From: Cyclobacteriaceae bacterium | GTDB lineage: Bacteria > Bacteroidota > Bacteroidia > Cytophagales > Cyclobacteriaceae | Assembly: GCA_016787725.1 (NCBI GenBank) | Contig: JAEUTZ010000013.1 | Span: forward strand, 1 to 45,756 | Length of the DNA: 45,756 nucleotides | Direction: 5' to 3' | Shown here: positions 7,366-14,373 of the stretch, piece by piece | Position numbering within the stretch: position 1 is the first letter of the stretch | How the letters are laid out: every line of letters starts with the position of its first letter | Position numbers and translations under genes: made by a program | The notes under the pieces: generated by a model | What the model was told of the DNA's origin: nothing | The model's input: only the letters and a program-made list of their open reading frames with translations | The model's database searches: none

Positions 7366-9810
7366 ATGTTCAAAAACAACCTGAAAATCGCCCTGCGCAG
7401 TTTGCTTAAGCAAAAAGTCTATACCCTGATCAATCTGTTGGGCCTTGCGGTGGGGGTGGCGAGTTGCCTGCTGATTGTGCTGTTTATTCAAAATGAGTTC
7501 TCGTATGACAAGTTTTTTAAGGATCATGATCGCATATACCGAATGGTGTTGGAGCGCAAGTATCCGAATCATTCAACGTACTATTCCATTGTGCCACACT
7601 CGTATGAGGCGGTAATCAGGCGGGATTTCCCTGAAGTGGAGAAGTCGACTAACGCTTTTGGGTTCACGAACTTTACGATGTCCTATAAAAATGAACGCGA
7701 TGAGGTAAGTCAGTTTGATGAGGAGGCAGTCGTAGTCTCGGATACGAGTTTTTTGGCGATGTTTAGTTTCAATCTTCTTAAAGGGAATCGTGAGGCCGCC
7801 CTGGGGCAGGCCAATGAAATAGTTCTCACCGAAGAAATGGCGAAGCGTTATTTTGGCGATGACGAGCCGATCGGAAAAATTATTACGGGTGGTCAGCAGG
7901 AATTCAAAGTAGTAGGTGTTTTACAGGATATACCATCCAATTCTCATTTTAAATTTAGTGCCATCTTAGCTGCTTCTACTTTCCCATTCACCACACGTGA
8001 GAATTTTACAGGATTCACGGTATACACATTTTTCAAATTAAAACCCGGCAGCGATCCTGTTGCCATGGAAGCCAAAATACCAAAGGTAGTAGACACGTAT
8101 GCAGCCGCCCAGATTGAACGGAACCTTGGTAAATCGTGGGAGGATTACCGGAAAGAGGGAAATGGCTATCGGTATTTTCTGCAGCCCCTGGCCTCCATTC
8201 ATTTAGACCCCTTAAACCTCGAAGCCCAAATGAAACCCGGTGGCAACCGGACCTCGGTTTATATCATGATCTCGGTGGCGATCCTCATCCTGGTCATTGC
8301 CTGTATTAATTTCATGAATCTTGCCACAGCCCGCTCGGCCGAGCGCGCCCGGGAAGTAGGTGTACGCAAAGTCATGGGTTCCTTCCGTCAACAGTTGGTA
8401 AGTCAGTTTTTAACAGAGTCGTTTGTGTTAAGCGCGCTGGGAGTTGGATTGGCTGTGGGCATAATCTATTTGGCCTTACCTTTCTTTAATAACCTAACGG
8501 GCAAGCAACTGGAGTTGCCAATCAACCTCACCACCGGCAGCATGTTGGCGGGCCTGGCCCTGGTAGTGGGTTTGCTGGCGGGCAGTTATCCATCCCTGGT
8601 GTTGTCATCGTTTAATCCGGTGGTGGTTTTGAAAGGGAAATTTACGGGTCAGCAGGAGGGAAAGTGGATTCGTAACGGATTGGTGATTTTTCAATTTTGG
8701 ATATCCATCATCTTGATGATCGGAACTCTGGTCATTCAACAGCAGATGCAATACATGTCGGAACGGGCGCTGGGTTTCAACCGCGAGCAGGTACTGGTAG
8801 TAGAACGCGGATTTGGATTGGGACCCCAGGTTTCCAAGACTTTGATGGAAGAGTTCAGAAGGTTGCCCGAAGTAACCGGAGCGGCAGGTTCATTTGCCTT
8901 GCCTGGAAATGAAAATGACTTTTTTGGTATCCAGTTTCAACCAGAGAGCGCGTCTGAAATTCTGACTACCAAGTCGATGGTGACCTCCGATGGATTACCC
9001 GAAGTGCTTGGTATGGAATTAGTAGCTGGTCGGTGGTTCGCTACCGAAACCAATGATTCGCTTCACCTTATTTTAAATGAGGCAGCGGTTAAGGTGATGA
9101 ATCTTGAAAACCCCATTGGGCTTACGCTGATGGAGGTGCGGCAGACTCAGGAGGGCAATGTTTCGTTGCCCATGAAAATTATTGGAGTGGTAAAAGACTT
9201 TAACTTCATGTCGCTGCGCGATGAAGTTACTCCGCTGGTATTGCAAAGTAATGAATCGTATGGTGGCGCTAATCAGTACATAGCGGTGCGTGTTAAGGCG
9301 GGTCAAATTCAGCGTGCCATTACCTCGGTGGAAGCCAAGTGGAAAGAACTTGCTCCCGAGCAAGGGTTTAAGTTTTCCTTTTTAGACCAGAATCTGGATA
9401 ACCAGTATCGAAGTGAGCAGCAATCTGGTCGGTTGTTTGCCGTCTTTTCGGCCTTGGCCATTTTTGTTTCGTGTATTGGATTGTTTGCTTTATCTGCCTA
9501 CATCACCAGTTTACGCACCAAAGAGATTGGGGTTCGCAAAGTCCTGGGATCTTCCGTTACCGGAGTGCTGGTCTTGCTCTCCAAAGATTTTACAAAGATG
9601 ATTCTCATTGCTTTTGTGCTGGCTGTACCGGTAGCCTGGTATGTGATGGAAAATTGGTGGCTGCAAAACTTTGCTTACCGAATTGCCATCAGCGCGTGGA
9701 TCATTCTTGTGAGTGGAGGAGCAGCCTTACTGATCGCCTGGATTACGGTGAGTTTTCAATCCATCCGGGCCGCAGTGCAAAATCCGATAGGCGCGTTGCG
9801 AAGTGAATAA
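7366..9810 (+). CDS. ABC transporter permease with two FtsX domains (MacB/FtsX-like)
   Basis: An 814-residue inner-membrane protein of the Bacteroidota FtsX-like type. It starts with the characteristic MFKNNLKIALRSLLKQK segment. Helix 1 is followed by a large periplasmic MacB-type core domain (about residues 45-285) and three helices (about 300-420). A helix near 435-460 opens the second half, a second periplasmic domain follows, and three helices lie at the C-terminus. TKEIGVRKVLGSS and AREVGVRKVMGS are the two cytoplasmic coupling-type motifs of FtsX permeases. Such permeases work with a LolD/MacB-like ATPase in lipoprotein or peptide extrusion; no ATPase gene is adjacent. A 137-base gap separates it from the hydroxyproline operon, so it is probably transcribed separately. 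Confidence 0.87.
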   Translation: MFKNNLKIALRSLLKQKVYTLINLLGLAVGVASCLLIVLFIQNEFSYDKFFKDHDRIYRMVLERKYPNHSTYYSIVPHSYEAVIRRDFPEVEKSTNAFGFTNFTMSYKNERDEVSQFDEEAVVVSDTSFLAMFSFNLLKGNREAALGQANEIVLTEEMAKRYFGDDEPIGKIITGGQQEFKVVGVLQDIPSNSHFKFSAILAASTFPFTTRENFTGFTVYTFFKLKPGSDPVAMEAKIPKVVDTYAAAQIERNLGKSWEDYRKEGNGYRYFLQPLASIHLDPLNLEAQMKPGGNRTSVYIMISVAILILVIACINFMNLATARSAERAREVGVRKVMGSFRQQLVSQFLTESFVLSALGVGLAVGIIYLALPFFNNLTGKQLELPINLTTGSMLAGLALVVGLLAGSYPSLVLSSFNPVVVLKGKFTGQQEGKWIRNGLVIFQFWISIILMIGTLVIQQQMQYMSERALGFNREQVLVVERGFGLGPQVSKTLMEEFRRLPEVTGAAGSFALPGNENDFFGIQFQPESASEILTTKSMVTSDGLPEVLGMELVAGRWFATETNDSLHLILNEAAVKVMNLENPIGLTLMEVRQTQEGNVSLPMKIIGVVKDFNFMSLRDEVTPLVLQSNESYGGANQYIAVRVKAGQIQRAITSVEAKWKELAPEQGFKFSFLDQNLDNQYRSEQQSGRLFAVFSALAIFVSCIGLFALSAYITSLRTKEIGVRKVLGSSVTGVLVLLSKDFTKMILIAFVLAVPVAWYVMENWWLQNFAYRIAISAWIILVSGGAALLIAWITVSFQSIRAAVQNPIGALRSE

Positions 9811-9816
9811 GCTGGA

Positions 9817-10199
9817 TTACTGATTCGAACCGATCATCCAAACGAATTTGAAATCCTTGTCCGGTAAACGAGGCAATCTGATCCACTCGTTCTGTTTCGG
9901 AACGCTCTTTGGTATTGGAGCTTTCCGTTAAGGTTCCATCACTCAACTTAAAAATTGCAGGACCTTGCGACAGTGTATCGATTGCAAATCTGCTAGTAAA
10001 TTTGAAGTTGAACGCTGTGGCAAGGTCCGTAGCAGTACCGGCTAAGGCTCTTAGGTTTACAACATAGTTGAAACAAACTTCCACCATCCTGCTGCCAGAG
10101 GAAAAATCCTGGTGATCTCCAGGTTGTGCCTGCGACTTGTTGTGCGAACAATCCAACGCTAGCACAAAGCGCCATGAGAAACACGGGAGAATCTTTTGT
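9817..10199 (-). pseudogene. Possible frameshifted remnant of a small secreted protein gene
   Basis: No intact frame spans this 380-base stretch, but three minus-strand frames give protein-like pieces in the right order. A signal-peptide-like piece (FLMALCASVGLFAQQ, then AGTTWRSPGFFLWQ) lies around 10184-10090. A middle piece with FNFKFTSRFAIDTLSQG lies around 10060-9900 in another frame. An end piece (NEWIRLPRLPDKDF, then VWMIGSNQ) stops at the TAA at 9817-9819 in the third frame. I infer a decayed gene of about 125 residues, or sequencing indels, ending tail-to-tail with the permease. The family is not recognised. Chance open frames remain possible. Nothing else is seen between 9811 and the terminator at 10253. 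Confidence 0.3.
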
Positions 10200-10252
10200 G
10201 GAGAACTTGTATGGGTTGGGAATTTAAATGAAGTACACTAATGCCCATAATG

Positions 10253-10282
10253 AAAAACCCCCGCCTGATGGCGAGGGTTTTC
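10253..10282 (-). terminator. Intrinsic terminator of the RRM gene
   Basis: On the minus strand a GC-rich stem (arms 10254-10265 and 10270-10281, loop of 4, one mismatch) is followed by a run of T. It lies 20 bases after the RRM stop. The flanking A/T arms make it potentially bidirectional. Confidence 0.8.
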
Positions 10283-10301
10283 AATTTCTATTTCAAATCG
10301 A

Positions 10302-10616
10302 TTAATAATCTTTATTGAAATCACCTCTGCGGAAGCCACCACCGCCACCGCGGTTGCCGCCCCGGCTACCTTCTTCGCGCGGGCGAGCCTCGTTAACGAC
10401 CAGGTTTTTTCCCATGAAATCGGCACCATTTAAGTTGGTGATGGCTGCACGACCTGCGGTGTCATCGGCCATTTCTACAAACCCAAAGCCCCGGCTGCGC
10501 TGGGTAACTTTGTCCATAATGATCTTTGCTGAGCTTACTTCACCGTACTCGGAAAATAACTGCTTCAATTGTTCCTCGGATGCCTTCCAGGGAATGTTGG
10601 CTACATAAATGTTCAT
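10302..10616 (-). CDS. RNA recognition motif (RRM) single-domain RNA-binding protein
   Basis: A 104-residue protein with one RRM domain (residues 1-80). RNP2 is IYVANI at 3-8 and RNP1 is RGFGFVEM at 42-49, with the aromatic residues that stack on RNA intact (Y4, F44, F46). A Gly/Arg-rich tail (GGNRGGGGGFRRGDF) follows, resembling the tails of cyanobacterial and Bacteroidota cold-inducible Rbp proteins. The family is a cytoplasmic single-stranded RNA binder, implicated as a global post-transcriptional regulator in Bacteroidota. The gene is monocistronic. Its promoter-like element lies about 110 bases upstream, leaving a leader of roughly 100 bases, and a strong terminator follows. Confidence 0.92.
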   Translation of the reverse strand: MNIYVANIPWKASEEQLKQLFSEYGEVSSAKIIMDKVTQRSRGFGFVEMADDTAGRAAITNLNGADFMGKNLVVNEARPREEGSRGGNRGGGGGFRRGDFNKDY

Positions 10617-10727
10617 TTTTTGTCTTTGAAATTAAGTGATAAATGTTCTTGCTAACTCAATAAGGCCTGCCAATAAAATCTCGATTAGGGGAGTGCTTAC
10701 GGGTGGGAATTATCTCATTAACTAGTT

Positions 10728-10761
10728 CAAAGGTAATAGTTTTTTTGAATTATCATCAAAA
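10728..10761 (-). promoter_or_regulatory. Promoter for the RRM gene (Bacteroidota -33/-7 type)
   Basis: On the minus strand TACCTTTG (10728-10735) is an exact match to TAnnTTTG, with TTTTG (10757-10761) 21 bases upstream. The predicted start is near 10720, giving a leader of about 105 bases before the ATG at 10616. Nothing that looks like a gene was seen in the 261-base gap. Confidence 0.6.
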
Positions 10762-10877
10762 TCACCCTTTAAACCCACTTTTTTATTAGCCCAGATAACT
10801 TAAACGGGTAGTTCACCTGCCTTTTTGAGTGGTTTTGCCAGTTCGATTTCGGGAGTACCTTCTTGGAATCTTCATTC

Positions 10878-11354
10878 CTATTGATATTCGGGGTGTTCGT
10901 TAATGAATTTCGTTAGGCTATGTCGGGCGGTAGCATGAATTTTGTTTTGAAGGAATGGGGTCCATCCCAGAAGAACTCCAGGCAACCCCAATGCCATCCG
11001 GCTCCATCGCCATAGATCAAAGGAGTCCTGATGGTGGTAGATCTGACCTTCTTTAAATGTGAAGTAAGCGTTGATCTTGTTATGAACCTTTCTACCGGTC
11101 TTTGAAAAAGAGTAAGAAGCCTGCCAATGGCAATTCCCTGAGTCTTTGTTTACCTGCACTTCCGAAAAAGTAAGCGTGAAATCCCTTGCATTTAGACATA
11201 ACATGTGCCACATGGCCTGTACTTCCTTGCCTGTTAATTGCCGGAAAGCGGGATCACTGAAAGTAGCTTGGGGATGATAGCAACGATTCATGGTTTGCCA
11301 GTCGCGATTTTGAAATGCTGTATAAAATTTAGTAATCAGGAATTGGTAGTCCAT
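10878..11354 (-). CDS. NTF2-like / SnoaL-like family protein
   Basis: A 158-residue protein with the NTF2/SnoaL cone fold pattern. The N-terminal helix has FYTAFQNRDWQTMNRCYHPQ, then the ATFSDPAF strand, a GKEVQAMWHML helix, and a sheet ending in INAYFTFKEGQIYHHQDSF and the DLWRWSRMAL segment. Bacteroidota members are common single-gene proteins of unknown ligand; some relatives are isomerases or hydrolases, others only bind small molecules. No signal peptide is seen, so it is probably cytoplasmic. It diverges from the gamma-glutamyltransferase-like gene with a 109-base shared upstream region. Confidence 0.75.
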   Translation of the reverse strand: MDYQFLITKFYTAFQNRDWQTMNRCYHPQATFSDPAFRQLTGKEVQAMWHMLCLNARDFTLTFSEVQVNKDSGNCHWQASYSFSKTGRKVHNKINAYFTFKEGQIYHHQDSFDLWRWSRMALGLPGVLLGWTPFLQNKIHATARHSLTKFINEHPEYQ

Positions 11355-11463
11355 ATTTTATCCGCTGGTGGAACAATTTATCCTTCCCGCAGGCAATGCT
11401 TTCACTGCCCGGTTTCTTCCTGTACTTTAGCCAGGATTCTCAAGAAAGCTAACGGAAATATCT

Positions 11464-13332
11464 ATGAAAATAAAACAACTCATTCTTGGCATGCTGGTGA
11501 CGGGCATCAGTTTTATGACCACCGCCCAATCGTTCAATAACCTTCCGGTAAATACACAAAAGCCACCCTTGCACGGCAAACACTGGATGGCAATCACCGG
11601 CAAGCCCCTGGCGGCAACAGCCGGGGCGATGATCTTCAGCAAAGGAGGGAATGCGGTAGACGCATCGTGTGCCATGTTGGCGGCTACCTGTACCATGTTT
11701 GATGTTCTTAGCTGGGGGGGCGAGACACAGGCGCTGATCTACAACCCAAAAATGAAGAAAGTAATTGCTATCAATGCGTTAGGCGTTGCCCCCACAGGAG
11801 CCACTGCCGAGTTCTTTAAAAGTAAAGGCATGAATTACCCACCTCAATATGGACCGTTGGCTGCGGTAACCCCCGGAACGCCCGGTGGATTAATGATGAT
11901 GTTGGCCGAATATGGAACACTCAGTTTGAAAGATGTATTGACCCCGGCCATGCAATTAGCAGAAGGTTATCCTATTGAAGCCCAAACTGCCAATAGTTTT
12001 GAACGGGAAAAGGAACGAATAAAACAATGGCCGTATTCAAAAGCGGTTTTTCTCCCGCACCTCGGTGAAAAGCGTGAAGCACCTGTGGCGGGTGAAATTT
12101 TTGTTCAGAAAGACTTGCTTGCCACGCTTCAGAAGTTGGTGGACACAGAACAGCAAGCCTTGAAAAAGGGGAAGTCGCGCAAAGAGGCCATTTATGCAGC
12201 CTACGACCGTTTCTACAAAGGGGATATTGCCAAAGAGATTGCCCGGGGCGCGCAGGAACAGGGCGGCTTGATTACCGAGCAGGATCTCGCAAACTGGAAG
12301 GTAATTACCGAAGAGCCCTTGATGGTAAATTATAAGGGCATTGATGTGTATAAGATGCAACAATGGACACAGGGGCCGGTATTTTTGCAGGCGTTGAACA
12401 TGTTGGAAAATCTTGATCTGAAGGGGATGGGGTTCAACTCAGCCAAGTATATCCACACCTTGTATCAGGTCATGAACCTGACGTTTGCTGATCGCGACTT
12501 TTATTATGGGGATCCCTACTTTGCTCCGGAAGAACCAATGAAGGGACTGTTATCAAAAGAGTATGCCAAAGAGCGTGTGAAGGCCATTAACTGGGAACGC
12601 AATGATCCTAAAGCTGCACCGGGCGATCCCTATCCCTTTGAAGGGAAGGTGAATCCTTATGGAGATTATTTAAAGCAATGGAGCCAGGCTGCCACTGCTA
12701 CGTATACCTCACCACTCAGCGAAGAATATCTGAATCAGGTTTTTTTAGGAACCACTTCGGTAGAAGCTGCTGATAAAGAGGGCTGGGTTGTTTCGATTAC
12801 ACCCAGTGGAGGTTGGAATCCTGCCTGCATTGCCGGTAAGACCGGTATTGGAATGAGTCAGCGAATGCAAAGTTTTGTTACGGATCCGAAAGAAAACCCT
12901 TACAATGTCGTAGAACCAGGAAAGCGGCCACGGGTAACCTTAACGCCCACCCTGGCACTAAAAGAAGGTAAACCGTTTCTTTCCTTTGCGGTGCAAGGGG
13001 GGGATACGCAGGATCAAAACTTATTGCAATTTTTTCTAAACATGGTGGAGTTTGGAATGACTGTTCAGGAGGCAACCGAAGCTCCCAACATCAATACCGA
13101 TCAACTTCGGTTGTCGTTGGGTGGTGAGGATCGCAAACCCAAGGCCGGAAATATTCTTTTACACGATAGCACACCCCCTTATGTTCGGAAAGAACTACAA
13201 GGCATGGGGTACCGCATGCGTTTTGACGACCGAACCAGCGGACCAATTAATGCGATTTACTTTGATTGGATTCATGGAAGTTTCTGGGGCGGATCCAGTA
13301 ACCATGGTGAAGACTATGGAATAGGGTGGTAA
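11464..13332 (+). CDS. Secreted gamma-glutamyltransferase-family protein
   Basis: A 622-residue Ntn-hydrolase. Residues 1-22 form a signal peptide ending in TTAQ. The large-subunit region begins with GGNAVDASCAMLAATC and GGETQALIY, as in Ggt enzymes. The self-cleavage nucleophile is probably T430, in the TTSVEAADKEG motif, where classical enzymes have TTHxSVxDxxGN. The small-subunit region follows with PRVTLTPTLALKEGKP and the glycine-rich VQGGDTQDQN. The family cleaves the gamma-glutamyl bond of glutathione or gamma-glutamyl peptides, or acts as an acylase; it is probably periplasmic. Several family-conserved residues differ (TTS rather than TTH), so the substrate may not be glutathione. It stands alone. 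Confidence 0.87.
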   Translation: MKIKQLILGMLVTGISFMTTAQSFNNLPVNTQKPPLHGKHWMAITGKPLAATAGAMIFSKGGNAVDASCAMLAATCTMFDVLSWGGETQALIYNPKMKKVIAINALGVAPTGATAEFFKSKGMNYPPQYGPLAAVTPGTPGGLMMMLAEYGTLSLKDVLTPAMQLAEGYPIEAQTANSFEREKERIKQWPYSKAVFLPHLGEKREAPVAGEIFVQKDLLATLQKLVDTEQQALKKGKSRKEAIYAAYDRFYKGDIAKEIARGAQEQGGLITEQDLANWKVITEEPLMVNYKGIDVYKMQQWTQGPVFLQALNMLENLDLKGMGFNSAKYIHTLYQVMNLTFADRDFYYGDPYFAPEEPMKGLLSKEYAKERVKAINWERNDPKAAPGDPYPFEGKVNPYGDYLKQWSQAATATYTSPLSEEYLNQVFLGTTSVEAADKEGWVVSITPSGGWNPACIAGKTGIGMSQRMQSFVTDPKENPYNVVEPGKRPRVTLTPTLALKEGKPFLSFAVQGGDTQDQNLLQFFLNMVEFGMTVQEATEAPNINTDQLRLSLGGEDRKPKAGNILLHDSTPPYVRKELQGMGYRMRFDDRTSGPINAIYFDWIHGSFWGGSSNHGEDYGIGW

Positions 13333-13392
13333 TTGAAATTGCAGGGGGTTGTTCGCTGGCCAAAACCAAACCGGACAACTACCTGCCTTTCT

Positions 13393-14139
13393 TTAATATG
13401 CCCGGTCAACGGATCCTGAACCGTACACTTTCTTTGTGACTGCTTTCGTGTTGCCTTTGTGCTTCACGATACCACTGCCTAACACAACTGCATCCAGGGA
13501 GCCAGTAGCCGAAATCTCACAGGTTCCGGAACCGCTGATTTTTATTTTAGCGGTTTCTAATTCGCAGTCAAAGGCCGTCATAGAGCCACTGCCACTCATG
13601 ACAATGTCATGGGTAGTGGCATACCCTTTCAGCAGGATGTTCCCGGCACCACTGATTTCTGATTTGAGGTTATTGCCTTTGAGATCCAATTCAATGCCAC
13701 CATTTCCTGAAACGGATAAACTCAGATAGTCAGATGCAATTGAGTTTTCGGAAATAATTTTACCTCCGCCATTCACTTGCAATTCATTAAGGTTTTTAAC
13801 GCTGACCATCAGCTTCATGGTCGGCTTAACTTTTATATCGTCAATTTTGGCCCATATGCTTTTGTTTGGATTATCCGGTTTCCGTTCCACATTGACCATC
13901 AATACCCCGTTTTCAACTTTCACCTGCGTCAGTTCCCAGATTTCTGTTAACGCTTCCACCGTTACTTCCTGCTTGTTTGTTTGTTTTACATAGACCGTAT
14001 AATTCGAGTTGACGTAAATACTCTTGAATTCGGGAAGTTCAAGGGTCTTTTTTGTGGTTTGAGCGAACGTAAAGGAAGCGATGGTTAACAGAATCAGGGA
14101 GACCAGAATGATGGCGAAGATGAAATTAATTTTTCTCAT
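13393..14139 (-). CDS. Head GIN domain (DUF2807) secreted protein
   Basis: A 248-residue protein with an N-terminal signal peptide or anchor (hydrophobic residues 7-25, ending FAQ). It is followed by the right-handed beta-helix pattern of the putative auto-transporter adhesin, head GIN domain (DUF2807). The fold shows repeated short strands with SGNG, SGAGN, SGSGS, SGSGT and GSGSV turns from residue 140 to the end. The opening LPEFKSIYVNSNYTVYVKQ is typical of this Bacteroidota family. No enzyme motif is visible; a surface or periplasmic structural role is likely but unproven. It converges with the gamma-glutamyltransferase-like gene. Confidence 0.88.
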   Translation of the reverse strand: MRKINFIFAIILVSLILLTIASFTFAQTTKKTLELPEFKSIYVNSNYTVYVKQTNKQEVTVEALTEIWELTQVKVENGVLMVNVERKPDNPNKSIWAKIDDIKVKPTMKLMVSVKNLNELQVNGGGKIISENSIASDYLSLSVSGNGGIELDLKGNNLKSEISGAGNILLKGYATTHDIVMSGSGSMTAFDCELETAKIKISGSGTCEISATGSLDAVVLGSGIVKHKGNTKAVTKKVYGSGSVDRAY

Positions 14140-14260
14140 GGGTTTAGCGAATTAGGGTTATAAACTGCAACGCTTTTGGCAGAGCCTTGAGTCTGAATCG
14201 ATAAAATTACTACGTTGACGGTAAAAAGTCTAAACCGGGGTTAAACCAAACCTGACGATG

Positions 14261-14362
14261 TTATTTTTTCCTAAAAATATACCGATATAGGATCACGAAA
14301 ATGGCCAAACCAATGCAAATAAGAAAGAAAACGGTGGGGGTGATTAGTTTTACGGCATGCAT
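14261..14362 (-). CDS. Predicted 33-residue single-helix membrane peptide
   Basis: A short frame from ATG 14362 to the TAA at 14261-14263 gives a peptide with a short polar start (MHAVKLITPT). A strongly hydrophobic stretch follows (residues 11-25, VFFLICIGLAIFVIL), and a basic tail ends it (YRYIFRKK). The charge layout suggests an N-out, C-in inner-membrane helix. It starts 11 bases after the stop of the HHH/beta-barrel gene on the same strand, so it would be the third gene of that operon. No family is recognised. Chance is possible for so short a frame, but the clean helix-plus-basic-tail composition and tight spacing favour a real gene. Confidence 0.5.
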   Translation of the reverse strand: MHAVKLITPTVFFLICIGLAIFVILYRYIFRKK

Positions 14363-14373
14363 GTTTTAGAAGG

